From Palaemon carinicauda (lineage: Eukaryota > Arthropoda > Malacostraca > Decapoda > Palaemonidae), in contig NC_090728.1 of the NCBI RefSeq assembly GCF_036898095.1, forward strand, positions 85,214,935-85,278,934: 64,000 nt of DNA, in the 5' to 3' direction. The notes under the pieces were generated by a model. It saw nothing but the letters and a program-made list of their open reading frames with translations, was not told where the DNA came from and did not search any database. This document shows, one piece after another, positions 1 through 12,149 of the stretch; the first letter of the stretch is position 1; each line of letters opens with the position of its first letter. Made by a program: the position numbers and the translations under genes.

Positions 1-186
1 CAGGTGGCACCTCACTTCAAATCACAAGGAACAGCAAAGCAGCGACTGGGTGGATAAAATTTTCATTTAATTGGTTACTATGACATTTTACTTGGCCAAA
101 ATATTATTGTATCATAGACCAGAACCTCACTCACTTATGCATTACACATTAGAATATTTGTTACTTCTAGTGCTATTTAATCCTAG

Positions 187-1760
187 ATTATTTTACAAGT
201 AAAGGAAACACGTAATGAAAGAGACTACATACTAGTAGACAAACATAATATAGTTAAAAATGTTGATGTCCTGAACCAAGTCAATGTAGGCAGTGATCAC
301 AGGATGATACGATGCAAAGTCCAAATCAACACCAAACAAGAAAGGCAAAAACTATTCTTCTTAAGACCAGAACATATCAAAGTACCTGAAGCTCTCAAAT
401 CTACATTTCAGATAGAGTTAAAAAACCGCTACGAGATTCTCGGAAATTTAGAAGACCAAAACAGTAATGAAACTCATCTTGAAAACTTGAATAATAACAT
501 CATTATCCCCCTGAAAGAAGTAGCAAAGAAGTTCCAGGACACAAAACCCTCTGATAACAGCAAATTCTCGGATGACACAAAGAACCTCATGAAGAAACGG
601 AGAAATCTCAAGCCCCCATCAACAGTGAGGGAGAAAATTGAAGCAGCAGAACTAAACAAAACTATACAGAAAAAGCAACGAGAAGACCTTCGCAATAGAA
701 CGACAAAAATAATTGAATATGTCATCAAGCAAGGCAGAGGGTTTAAAACAGCAAAAAGAAAACTCGGCCAAGGGAAGCTGCAATTCACTGGGGTGCTAGA
801 AGAAGACGGATCCCTTACAACCAACCGTGATGGAACAGCTAAGCGAGCAAGAGAGTACTACCACAAGCTTTACTCCTCAGAAAGACCTCGTTACCATCTT
901 CGTGAAAGAGCAAATCAACACCCATCTCATCACTTTCCAAAGATCACAGCAGGCGGGGTGCGACTAGCTGTCAAGCAAATGAAGAAGGGGAAAGCACCAG
1001 GACCAGATAACATCACGTTAGACCTAATAGCAGATGCTGATGAGCCAATCCAGGTCTGACTGGCGCAACTATTCAATGAATGTCTGAAGAAGAGCAAAAC
1101 GCCAGAAGAGTGGAATAAAGCTATCCTCATTCTACTCTACCAAAAAGGCGACCCCAGGGACATGAACAACCAACGGCCAATCAGCCTCCTTAATGTTATT
1201 TATAAAATTTTCACCAAAGTTATTACCAACCGAATTGTAGGAAAGCTTGATGAAAATCAGCCAAGGGAACAAGCGGGCTTTAGAAGAGGCTACTCCACAA
1301 TTGACCATCTACAAACAGTAAACCAAATCATTGAGAAAACAAATGAATATAAGATACCACTAGTAGTAGCACTTGTAGATTACTCCAAAGCATTTGACTC
1401 GGTTGAAACTGAGGAGGTCATGTCAGCGCTAGAAGAACAGGGAGTTGACTCAGTTAACATTAATGTACTCTGTCACATCTATGACCATGCAACATCATTT
1501 ATTCGCCTCCACAAGGACTCTGAACCATTCCAACTCAAGAGGGGTGTCAGACAAGGTGACACTAGCTCACCCAAACTGTTTACTGCCTGCCTGGAGAGAG
1601 CTTTCCAACAACTCAACTGGCAAGAAAAAAGGAAAAAAAATAGATGGAAAATATCTAAGTCACCTAAGATTTGCTGATGACATCATTATCATTGTTCACA
1701 CCAAAGAAGAGCTTCAACATATGCTCACCAAGCTAAATGAAGCAAGCAAAAAACAATTAA
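187..1760 (+). pseudogene. Decayed non-LTR (LINE) endonuclease-reverse transcriptase, RTE-like
   Basis: The frame enters in the last part of an apurinic-type endonuclease: DYILVD at 223-240 and the terminal GSDHR box at about 289-303. It runs through a linker into a reverse transcriptase with KGKAPGPDN (about 984), NNQRPISLLNVIYK (about 1165), QAGFRRGYST and VDYSKAFDSVE. A TGA at 1057-1059 interrupts the frame, which then continues unchanged. Near 1630 an A-rich stretch shifts the frame, and the FADDI catalytic box appears one frame over at about 1669-1683. The endonuclease core is missing upstream and the thumb/C-terminus downstream, so this is a truncated, dead copy. The RT wording resembles RTE-clade elements; I am sure of non-LTR RT and less sure of the clade. 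Confidence 0.85.
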
Positions 1761-2723
1761 TAAATCGCCTTTCAAAATATAGCCTAAACGGCTTCAAACC
1801 AACGTTTTAATCTTACTTTAAAAGAATCAAGGTTTGAAAATCCCTTAACTTTTTTTAACTCCTAATCACTGTTTTTAAAACCAGAATTAAAACTTTAAAA
1901 ATATGGTTTTAATTGTATATATAAAACGAGAAATATTTCAAATGCATATGCATGTTATCAAATTCAAAGAACATTTACAGATTTAGGAGATTTAAGCCAT
2001 TTGGGCCAAATCAAGGAGGTGGAGGTCAATCACGGCCGATTTGTAACTAAAAGAACACTCAGCTGTTGCACTCGCATGTTATATATAGAAGAAGTTGGAC
2101 AGCAAATTCAATCAAGTTAATTGGAACAAAAGTAAAGTTAACATATAAAAACTCGTTGCAGCTAGAAGCCCAAAGGAACAATGCAAAGACTTAATGACAG
2201 TGTGCTATGTTTGCAAAAAAGGTAAAATTGTCATCACAGTATGAAAAGAGTAATTAATATTTCTAGGTAATATAAAAACCCAAAAAAAAATATAATCAAA
2301 TGTAAAAGGTAAAATAAAATATTTACATTTTTATAAAATAACACTTAATTCATGCTAAATATATTTGTTTCTTTTTTAAAATACATTATAACTGTAGATT
2401 CATATAAGGTTTTTAAAATCAATGTCTTGTTTAAAGTATCCATTAAAATCTAAGCATATATTCATAATAAAAGATTAAAACCAAATATATCACAATAAAA
2501 ACAGTCTCGCCGTAATAGAAAATATCTCGATTTCCATCGTAGGATAAAGTCGATAAAACTCTATTTTTCTATTTATGGATCCAGCTTAATATTAAATGCA
2601 AGTGATGTGTTAAGACCTTTTAAAAAAAACTTTCACAACAATTGTGTTTGATCAACAGTAAATCTGTAATATAGAATATAAATTTATATTCATTTCTGTG
2701 TAGAATAAAGCATTGCAGGTAAC
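1761..2723. other. AT-rich interval, no gene seen
   Basis: AT-rich sequence with short A and T runs. I see no supported coding frame, RNA gene or clear repeat. Confidence 0.6.
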
Positions 2724-4437
2724 TTACATTAGTCGGCATTTATTGCCAATTTTGCTTTTATTTGCGTCAGTATCTGTATTTTCAACATTGCCTTCCTGTG
2801 CTTCAGCGCCAGTTAGCTGGGAGGTAATTTCTCCATTTGATTCTGGAATCTTACGTCTAATATACCGTTGGCTTTCAATCAAGTCTTCTATCGGAAGCGT
2901 TGTGTCACTTTCTAGGCTATATGCTATTCCAATATCTCTAGCTTCCTTATCTGAATTTAGTATAGAATTGCTATGGCCAATAGGATAATGTACTACTCCA
3001 ACTTCACTTGTAGGTGTTAAAAAGATTTCGTCGTCATTGTCACTTTCAGTTTGGGTTCATTCTTTTATCTGATAATGGCGATCTGTGCCAATAAGATCTT
3101 CGGTTTGATATCTAGAAGACATAGTTTTGGTATCTTCATCTGCATGGACATAACTTCCACTAATAAGGACACCACTGATGTTACTTCTTTTGAAGACTAT
3201 TCCTTTCTCTTTGTATAACGCATGGTAATTTTTCGCCTTATTATGTCCATATTCTCCTTCTTGGGGGACACCAGTATTAACTCTCCATTGGGTTCTTCCC
3301 ATTTCATATTTCTCTTTAATTTTTAATGGAAGGACTGTGTCACACATAGATTCCTTCAATAAATAGTTATCATCATCATGATCATCTTCATCTGCTTCAC
3401 CTGTAACTACAATAATCCCTCCGGATATAATATTACCAAGACCTGACACAGTGATAGTACTTTCTCTTGATGCAATACTACTAGCCCCTCCTGACACGGA
3501 TCTACCATCCCGTCCATATGCCGTACTAATAACTTCTGATGCAGAGCTGCTAGCTCTGAAGTTCACCGGATCATCACGTCTCTTTCCTTTCATACCTTGG
3601 GGGACAGCGTTGTCAAGATCTTCATCAAGTAGATGAAGTCCATTTCTGGAATATTTCGAAAGAAACTTCCCAGGAAAGTTTTCTTCCACTTCAGTGCATC
3701 TCAGTTCGGCCTTCGACACTGCAGGTAAGATCTTTGTGGGATCTTTAAGTGGATCGAAAATATCAGTGATGTAAGCTATATCTTGAACTTCTCTGTTGAT
3801 TGTATGCTCGGTATCTATTTTACTTAGAAACCCAAATTGATTCCCTTTCAATGTCTCATCTTTCATTGTAATTGAGTGAAGGTTTTACTTACCTTCTTCT
3901 GATAACTCAATACTTTTTGCCAAGATTTGTGGTTTATCATCATCTTTCTCGTTTTCTATGAGAAATTGCTCTGTCTCTTCTCGTTCTACTTCCAATCGAC
4001 AACCCTGTTCCTCGGTTTCTGATATTCGTTCTAGCTGTGGAGAGATGGGGTGCTTTCTTTTAACTGAGAAATGTGTATTTATAGAATGATATCTAGGCTG
4101 TTCTGTTCTATCAGGTGTCAGACACTGCTTTAGAGAGAGAGGGCATCGACCTCTGAACCTTCTTTCATTAGAACTTAAGTCTATCAGATTTTCACCAAGG
4201 ACCTCAAATTTTCCACAAGTTAAAGACTTTACTGCTCTTTGCTTATCTTGTACTACATAAGGGTCGTCAATCCCCTTTCCAAAAACATATTGCTTGACAT
4301 CAGTTCCACTAGTTATATTCGCCAAGCACTGCAGAGAATTATCAGATGAAAGCTGACTATTTTCTATCTTTGTAATAATGGCCTTCCACTCTGAGGTTCC
4401 AACAATTGATTCAGGTTCCTTGCCACTGCTTCTTCAT
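2724..4437 (-). pseudogene. Unrecognised acidic long frame with two internal stops and splice-like ends
   Basis: One minus-strand frame stays open from about 4433 to 2724 except for a TAA at 3885-3887 and a TGA at 3057-3059. All three segments are in the same phase (about 183, 275 and 110 codons). The product is hydrophilic and rich in Asp, Glu and Ser, with an acidic run near 3370-3390, and has no signal peptide, membrane segment or motif that I recognise. The low-coordinate end coincides with a donor-like GTAAGT (2722-2727). A second GTAAGT sits exactly on the TAA (3887-3892). An acceptor-like TTATTATTATAG lies at about 4438-4449. It may be a large terminal exon with alternative donors, or a decaying gene. 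I cannot assign a function. Confidence 0.45.
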
Positions 4438-5450
4438 CCTATAATAATAAAATTTTAACTAAATAATTTTGCAGACCATACAATGGATTGAGATATTGAA
4501 GCAACTATTCATGATCACATAAACGAATATTTTACAGCTATAGTTCATTACTAGTTGACACTGTCAAGCAATATTAAGCCTAATGTTCATGGGAGGAAAA
4601 TCATAAATCTTAAAGTAATATCTATTATTTGCAAACACTACAAACCGGAGACCTTCAGTAGGGATATAGCATTGGCAAAGCTGAAATGGGTATTATAAGC
4701 TCTTAACCAGGTAAATGTAGTTGGTTGCCATGTAGAGAACCCTCACTTTGACCTTTGGTCTAAGTGCTTGTGCGAAGGGTGAGTCAGGACATGTAACTTA
4801 AGTCTCAAGTCTGTATGATTGGCATAAAAAAAAAAGTTTCTTTACAATCTATCATTTTTTCCTTTAAGTGATACAAACCCTCAGCCTTCAATAGAAAACT
4901 TATTCCTGGGAGAAGATTCCTGTAACCAAACATAACTTGGTTAACTGACCTGGGAAAACTTAATGAGCTTCTGTCTTGAGAGAATTGAAAGTCGTATTTC
5001 CTGTCAACCAAATAACATCCTTGCATCGGAATGTAAATGGGGTTAAAGAATGCCATTATCAAAATAGGTAAGGCACTGATTGATCTATGATCTATTTAAT
5101 ATGTTATCCAGTGTATAATCATTAAATAATTAATGAACAAGTATACAATGGGTCTGTCAACCGCTTTGCTCAAGTGATGGGGGTAACAGCTTAACAGTTC
5201 TAAATAAATTACAAATTGTAAATAGAAGTCACTGTTGAATAGGTTACCTGCATCTAGCGATTGTTGCACCTCAAAAGAGGGGAATAAGAAAGTGGAAAAA
5301 ATCGCCAGATATTCTTGCCATTACCCCGACACCTGTTGAGGAGCTACACATCCAGGGACCTGTGGGTATGCTCCCAGAGGTAGTGTCAGGGAAGGCTATT
5401 TGAATTTTCCAGTCACTAATCCTTAGGACCTGCACAACGAAAACATTCTC
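4438..5450. other. Interval without a supported gene
   Basis: AT-rich and non-coding in appearance. Short open frames exist, for example around 4805-5062 on the minus strand, but nothing in them supports a protein. Confidence 0.5.
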
Positions 5451-5451
5451 C

Positions 5452-7350
5452 CTAAAGGTTAAGAGTGAGCAGATACACCTGCTTTTCTATGCTCTCATGC
5501 TCGAGGGTCCACCTGCACATCCTCCAGGGGCATAGGAGTGATTGACGAGTTCCCAAAGCCAGAAGGAGGTGGTTGTCTTGGAGACCGTTCTTTAAACCTT
5601 TCCAGAGCTTAGAAACAGTCTCCTGTGCTGAGGTCTGGAGTGTCAAATCCTTTAGAAGTAGCATCTTAATACCCACAAAGGAAAAAGCAAAAGATTGTTT
5701 AACTCTCTAGCCACTTCCTTAGGGGAGGAAAAGCAGAAGGGCATGAATTTATGATCCTTAATTGCTGGGTTGAGTGTTTTCGACACTAAAACGAGAGCTC
5801 CCTCCAGGATGTCTGAGGGATAGACACACATCATAAATAGGGCTACCGCCTCTTATCAATAATCAATCCACGATATAGCCTGATGGCTAGCATAGATGCT
5901 GATTCCGCTGATGATGCCTTTATCAGCTCTTCTACTGTGTCAACAATTTGCAGTGAGGTAGGCGGAGCATCATTCAGGATGTTGGATCTCTGCAGCTTAG
6001 AAAGTACTGGAGGAAGAACCGGAAGCGTCAGAAGTATCAGTTGATATTTCCTGCTTCGTTGGAGCAGTCTTCAATTAGTGGTCAGCCACCAAAGCAAATC
6101 AAAGATTGCCCTGAGGCATTAGAGAGATCAGAGCTATAACTATTAATTCTCTGTATTGGTCTCTTACAATGGCTTTCCACAAGAGTCTCCATGTAAATGC
6201 TAGATCTAGACACTGACTCCTTCCCTAATGTGTGACCTTGGAGTACTGTTACAGCTTCCAAAAAGCCATGCAGGGGAATTTTTAGGAGTCTTGTGAAAAT
6301 CTAAAAAGCCAGTCGTCCTGTGCTTCCATGACCTTGTCTTCTTCTTCTGGGTGGCAAATGGTGATCATGCATTTGGTGACACCTACATGCATTTGGCAAC
6401 ACTTAACCAGCAGCAAACAAAGAATGCAGAGGAGACAACCAAATGAAGCTGGAGCTACTTCACATCTTCCTTAATCTTCTTTCCAGTAGTTGAGGATTTC
6501 ATCACTGTAGACAGTGCCACTTTCTTAGGGATTCATCAACAGGGTCATCATAATGATTCTTGTCTAACACCTCCTTTGAAGGGGGAACTGGTGGAAGAGC
6601 AACAGCAGAAGGCTTTTTAGCTCTGGTGGATATAACCTTCTTCAAAAGTTTTTGTTTATTGGGCACCATCAATCCCAAGAAAAGACCACGACCTAAACAG
6701 ATCCAAATTGTCATCAGGGTACTAAACAGTAATTATAAGAGTTGGCAATATGGTTGAGAGATTGGTAGGGGTGTATTGCCCCTACTTGCGGAGGAACATA
6801 AACCTGTATTCTCGGAACTAAACAGTAATTATAAGAGTTGGCAATATGGTTGAGAGATTGGTAGGGGTGTATTGCCCCTACTTGCGGAGGAACATAAACC
6901 TGTATTCTCAGAACTAAACAGTAATTATAAGAGTTGGCAATATGGTTGAGAGATTGGAAGGGGTGTATTGCCCCTACTTGCGGAGGAACATAAACCTGTA
7001 TTCTCGGAACTAAACAGTAATTATAAGAGTTGGCAATATGGTTGAGAGATTGGTAGGGGTGTATTGACCCTACTTGCGGAGGAACATAAACCTGTATTCT
7101 CGGAACTACTTCTAAGCGTGTGGGAGCAGCTTCCATTCCCCCAACATGTGCCCTAGAAGATAGACCTATAAAGAAATTGCATGAGAAACAGCCAGTTTCG
7201 TTCTCGAAGAAGGGGAAAATGAGCTGAGATCATCTTTGGTATCAATTTCGCTTGCCTTCTGATGTCGAGGAATCACTTTTTTGTTAGCGAACTTTCTCCA
7301 CTGCACAGGATGCCCCTCCGTATATGCCTCACAGGTCAATGACTGCAAAA
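5452..7350 (-). pseudogene. Decayed gag-like retroelement region
   Basis: Several minus-strand frames follow one another in one direction. They run from a segment at 7348-7166 (KVIPRHQKASEIDT), through a repeat-containing frame at 7136-6714 and a proline-rich, basic one at 6714-6502 (VALPPVPPSKEV), to frames at 5834-5652 (LEGALVLVSKTLNPAI) and 5676-5452. A helical stretch near 5950-5900, in another frame, reads TVEELIKASSAES. The arrangement resembles the gag of DIRS-like retroelements, but no zinc knuckle or enzymatic domain is visible. Frameshifts and stops separate all the pieces. The gag reading is inference; a decayed host gene is the alternative. Confidence 0.35.
6721..7104 (-). repeat. 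In-frame 96-bp tandem repeat, four copies
   Basis: Four head-to-tail copies of a 96-bp unit start at about 6721, 6817, 6913 and 7009 and differ by only a few bases. Because 96 is a multiple of three, the minus-strand frame encodes four nearly identical 32-residue units containing VYVPPQVG and SLNHIANSYNYC. Low divergence implies recent amplification or homogenisation. Confidence 0.9.
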
Positions 7351-7689
7351 ACTACAAAGTAAATTGAGGACCACCCACCGCCTTACTCATATACCATCCC
7401 GAACGGTGGCTTTTTTATGGAAAAGCCATATGTCTGGCTTAGGGGTAGATATCGAAAAGGCCCAAAGTTGCACACTCTGAAAAGAGACTAAAAGCAATCA
7501 GTCTAATGAAAAATTTAGTCACACACACACAGAGCAGTGTATTTGTGTACTCAGCTGCAGCTGAAGTTAAAGTAAGGATTGTTTTATTTGTCAGGTGTAT
7601 GTGGCTTACTCATCACCCAGCAACCAACTAAGTTCACGTTGTTGAAAGTCTAATGTCTGCTCAAGTTTTGCTGATGCTATACTCGTATT

Positions 7690-7945
7690 AAAGGTCACGG
7701 GTTTGTTTTAAAGTTAAAGTTGCAGGTTTTAGGTCTCCACAGAGACGATTTACATCGTCTTCTCTCGGGCGACCATTAGCCAGCAGGGACTATCACTAGT
7801 CCCCTCTAACCTCCCCCCCCCAGGTGCCACGTGGGAGTACCCCCGGTAGAAGGTCTCACGGTATTCGCGTCCCTGGCGGGGACCGAACTCGGGACCTCAA
7901 TAATAGAGATCCACGACGCTACCGACCTTGCTATCCGGAGTATTA
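7690..7945 (-). mobile_element. tRNA-derived SINE
   Basis: On the minus strand, starting near 7945, there is an A-box-like TAGCAAGGTCGG followed about 35 bases later by a B-box-like region (CCCGAGTTCGGTCCCC) about where a tRNA would carry it. A non-tRNA body follows, ending in a TTTAAC-repeated stretch near 7700. No tRNA cloverleaf would close well, so this is a SINE head and not a functional tRNA gene. The family name is unknown to me. Confidence 0.6.
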
Positions 7946-7949
7946 CGTG

Positions 7950-8850
7950 TAGGAAAAAAAAATCCTTCTCAAAGAATACCTGTGATGAAAATGAAAACTA
8001 GAAAATTAAATTTACAGATACCAATGATATTCATTATGGTTTTCTATTAATTGTCCAATGTTTTTTTTTCTGATCTTGATTTTGACAATGGCATTATGTA
8101 TGATACTTAACTTGCTTCTTTTGATAAAGGCATTATTTAGGTCACTCACTCCCTCACTTCATTTATTTATATGTAAACTATATTAGATGAATCACACAGC
8201 AGGTTCCTTATAATAATGATACAAAGTCTGATGACTGATAAAGTCTTATTTCTAATTTTGAAACAGTTTACCTTTTTGGAAAGAGTTGTTAATCCACTCG
8301 TCTGGGATTTAATGTCGTTATTATCCGAAGACAATAGTAAATCCTTCAAAACAGCAATGGCAGTTAGCGTAGATTTCTGTAGCTAAAAATAAAGATAATC
8401 ATCTATTCCAGTTATTTACAAAAAGGCAACACGAAATAACAATCCTATTATTCTTTATTACGATTACTTATACCCAAGATGTATTCTGAACTCTGTACAT
8501 ACATGATATCTCTGAAAATTACTTAGATATACACTATAGCAATACAACTGTCTGTCAGTGTAATAATGAATAAACTTTCTCATTCAAGTATGAACTCTCT
8601 TCACTATTTTTTTTTTTTTCAATTTACTACTTTTCATTTCAAAGAAGTAAGCCTCAATTGTGTAAGTAATACCCGAATGAGGGCAGCTATCAAACATTTG
8701 TAACAATTTTTGTTATTAGCATGAAACGCTGGCCTACACCTTCCATGTATGATTTCTCTCTTTCAGACAGAAGTTCTACACTTTTATTTTTACAACTATC
8801 TATGTCCAAGTGGTATGTCTACTTTTGACAGAAGTAACAACATACATCAA
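7950..8850. other. AT-rich interval, nothing identified
   Basis: No supported gene; scattered A/T homopolymers only. Confidence 0.5.
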
Positions 8851-8937
8851 ACATGCATTGCTTACCTCATCTGAGTAACCCATTTCTTCACTTGAAAGTA
8901 GATTGTTTGGGTCATGCCAGTCCAGTAATTTGCTCTG

Positions 8938-9479
8938 CTAGGCTTGAGCTTGGTGACGTGCTGAGAAAACTTTATCAAAAGTCTGAGCTTCCAACAGTTG
9001 TCTTTGTGACTCGAGAAGTGTCAACAGAGTGGATAGCCCCTCAGCAAGAATACTTTTGATGTCTTCAGTCTGTTTCTCGACTTCTCTCTTTGCCTGTTGG
9101 TTCTTCGATAACAGTCTTTGTAGTTCCTTGATCAGGGCTCTGTTCTTTTCTCTCATGTCCTTCAGAGCTGACTGCTTTTTTTTATATATTTTTCAGTGTG
9201 ATTATCGAACAGCATGACAGTCTTCTTGATGCACTGATCCTCTTTTAATTTTATTTCGGAAAGGGCGTGGTTAAAAGTTCTAATTTCACACACTAATGGT
9301 GGGTGAGAAATCACAAAGCAATCATGGCATATCCATTCTTTGCAACTTTTGCACCAAAATATGCAGTATGAACCATGGTTGTTGCATTTTGCAGCATGCT
9401 GGGGAGGTTCATTGGGAGAAACGGATTTCTCTATTTCATAATCATGAAAAATCAACTGTGACCCAGTCTCGTCATTAGA
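8938..9479 (-). pseudogene. TRIM-like B-box zinc finger and coiled-coil fragment
   Basis: The minus strand from the gap edge (9479) down to about 9250 encodes a B-box type 2 zinc finger. It has the spacing C-x2-H-x7-C-x2-C-x4-C-x2-C-x4-H, starting at CNNHGSYC and including WICHDC. A Lys/Glu/Gln-rich, heptad-like coiled coil follows (LIKELQRLLSKNQQAK, then LLTLLESQRQLLEA), ending at a stop at 8938-8940. That is the B-box/coiled-coil order of TRIM proteins. Any RING would lie upstream, inside or beyond the N gap, and no C-terminal NHL or SPRY domain follows. The frame shifts by one base in the T8 tract (A8 on the coding strand) at 9176-9183. This could be assembly error or genuine decay. Confidence 0.7.
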
Positions 9480-9979
9480 NNNNNNNNNNNNNNNNNNNNN
9501 NNNNNNNNNNNNNNNNNNNNNNNNNNNNNNNNNNNNNNNNNNNNNNNNNNNNNNNNNNNNNNNNNNNNNNNNNNNNNNNNNNNNNNNNNNNNNNNNNNNN
9601 NNNNNNNNNNNNNNNNNNNNNNNNNNNNNNNNNNNNNNNNNNNNNNNNNNNNNNNNNNNNNNNNNNNNNNNNNNNNNNNNNNNNNNNNNNNNNNNNNNNN
9701 NNNNNNNNNNNNNNNNNNNNNNNNNNNNNNNNNNNNNNNNNNNNNNNNNNNNNNNNNNNNNNNNNNNNNNNNNNNNNNNNNNNNNNNNNNNNNNNNNNNN
9801 NNNNNNNNNNNNNNNNNNNNNNNNNNNNNNNNNNNNNNNNNNNNNNNNNNNNNNNNNNNNNNNNNNNNNNNNNNNNNNNNNNNNNNNNNNNNNNNNNNNN
9901 NNNNNNNNNNNNNNNNNNNNNNNNNNNNNNNNNNNNNNNNNNNNNNNNNNNNNNNNNNNNNNNNNNNNNNNNNNNNNNN
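9480..9979. other. Assembly gap of exactly 500 N
   Basis: 500 consecutive N. The round number indicates a placeholder of unknown true size. The sequences on either side (TRIM-like fragment and LINE ORF1) should not be assumed adjacent. Confidence 0.98.
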
Positions 9980-11237
9980 TAAGTGGTTGAGACGAAGCTG
10001 GTTTGTTTTGGTTTGAAGAGGATGTATTCTTCATAGCTGCTATCCTCTTGAGACGCTCTGGGCAGCGCTTATTCCAAGCATGGTGTGGCTTGGAACAATT
10101 GGGGCACTTGGATGTGGTTTGTCGTCCTTCTTTATGGGCCTTTATGCACACTTCTGTGCTATGTCGCTGGCTGCAGATACCGCAAATAATGGGGCCTCTG
10201 CATTCTTCTTTATGATGTCCAAAGCGTTGGCATCTGTAGCATCGAAGGGGCTCAGGTGTGTATTCCTCGATGGGGAAAGTACCCCAGACTCCTAAGTCCA
10301 GTTTGGAAGGAACTGGACCTATAAAGGTGGCGATTAGGCGTCTAACAGGAACGTCATCCTTGCTTGTGCAGCGAACAGCACAGTCAATATTGCTGCACGA
10401 GGTTACAATGGAGATAGGCATCGTCACAGGATACCTGGTAATGACTGCCTTCTTCCTGATAAAAGCAGGATCCAGCAGTGTTAAGGTGGAGTATTCCTGA
10501 AGGAATCTGGCTGTCTCGATGTCCTTGGGATAAATGATAAGGTCACCTTTCCTGTTAGGTCTTGCAGTGAGTTTCATGCCAGGCTTGGCAGCCATGGCAG
10601 CAACAGAGGCATAAGAGAGCTCGTGGTTTGCCTGTGAAAGTCGAAACTTTGGCAGAGGCTTCTTTGGCTGTGTAGCTGGGATGTTCTCTTGTATAACAGT
10701 GGCTTCTTGCAGGAGTGTCTGGAGGCAATCTGTGCAGTTGCAGTCCATAGAGTGGGCCCCCTGTTCGGTCTCCATGGCGTTGGAGGACTCAGGCTCGTTG
10801 GTAGGAGGGATGACTGCTGTTGCACCTAATTGCTGAGGAGTTGTAGGGACAGACAAGGACGAGTCTGTGCTCTCAGTCCTTGGAGTCACAAGTGGCGATG
10901 CTGGGGCTGGTTCTGGCACTGGTGAAGAGTCTGTAGAAGTCTTCTTTCTCTTTTTCTTTGTAGTCTTTGGCTTAAGGAGTAATTCCTTATTATACTTGAG
11001 AAGCTGGTCAGAGGCATCTTTGCATCCCTCACAGCGACAGTTGAGTTTGTGGTAAGTCACTGCTGGGTTTACAGTGTAGTTATATTTTTGAAGGTGTCGA
11101 AAAATGAGGTCACGGTGCTTCTTATAAGCTCCACAGTCATCACATTCACAGGTTTGATCAGTGAAATAATAATTACAGTGTCTGTTATCCTTAGGATAAA
11201 ATTGCCATCCCTGATCTCCCAGATGCCAAATGGACAT
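9980..11237 (-). CDS. LINE ORF1 (Jockey-type gag-like protein), C-terminus lost in gap
   Basis: Nearly identical to the complete ORF1 at 21769-23388 and collinear with it. The N-terminus starts MSIWHLGDQGWQ and carries paired Cys motifs (CECDDC, CRCEGC). A Lys-rich basic stretch (KKKRKK) and a Pro/Ser/Thr-rich linker follow, then a second Cys cluster (CNCTDC). The C-terminal part carries CCHC-type zinc knuckles (CYRCQRFGHHKEEC, CGICSQRHSTEVC, CPNCSKPHHAWNKRC). Such proteins bind LINE RNA and act as chaperones in the ribonucleoprotein. The frame runs into the N gap at 9979; everything past the gap in that frame is unrelated. The element's 5' end extends to about 11329, where similarity to the second copy stops. 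Confidence 0.85.
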
Positions 11238-12149
11238 TGTGGTTGAACTCTACGGGAATCACAGTGAAAATTTCGGGAGGTTACGATGCACATAATCCAT
11301 GATTTGTTGTCGGCACCGAGTCTAAGCGAACACTGACTGACAGATCATCAGTCAGAAATGGATTCAGCACATAAAAGTATGAAACTTATCTTGATTGTTT
11401 CTAATCAATCATGCTAATGATTGAAAAATTCATTTTAATTTTCAAATTTGTTGAAACGACAGAAATATTTGATTGTATATAATTCAGAAATCAGATTTTG
11501 TTTTGAGAAAATTCATAAAAAAAGGATTTTTATTTCTTAACTGTTTTTCTTTCTTTCCTGTCATCAAAAAATAATGGGAGATCTTCAAAATTGTAGGGCG
11601 ATCAACAAAGCAATGTGACATCCAGAATTATCGTATTTTTCCATTTACTGATTTAACTATATACTATATCACAGGTTCATTCTTCAATCTCGATTTATCT
11701 TAATCTTTTTCACGAGGAGGTCCGTAATCTTAATTACCTTTATTTTCTTCTTCCTTAACTCTTGGTCCTGGTGATAAGATGAAAGCAAAGCTCTGGTTGG
11801 TCAAGTCGTCCATTTTTACTTTTTTGTCTTCTTTAGGTTACTTTGATAAACGGACATCTGAGAACTTATAGATTGAATTATCTAAAATTCAAACCTTTTA
11901 TTTGAGTGTTTTTGTGTTAGTAAAATAATCATCTTGGTACAGGACAGTTATACCCGAGATAATGAAGAGAGTAAATATATTTACAGCATAAAGCTTTTAT
12001 CTTATTGCTTTGAAAGTGAAGATTTATATCATAACTTCCTTATAATAGATTCCTGCTCCCATCAATCGCCTTCAGCATAATTTTCTAGATTAACGGAAAA
12101 TTCCTGTTCAGTATTTCACTGGGATCGCTAAAATAGTTCTTGAGAGTAA

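Noticed and set aside
6721..7104. CRISPR-like array
   Set aside because: The repeats are head-to-tail without unique spacers, within eukaryotic DNA.
7870..7945. A functional tRNA gene
   Set aside because: Box-like motifs are present, but the arms do not form a convincing cloverleaf and a non-tRNA body follows; a SINE explains it better.
9162..11237. A single 691-residue minus-strand protein joining LINE ORF1 to a B-box
   Set aside because: The frame continues only through 500 N. The two sides belong to unrelated families, so the fusion is an artefact.
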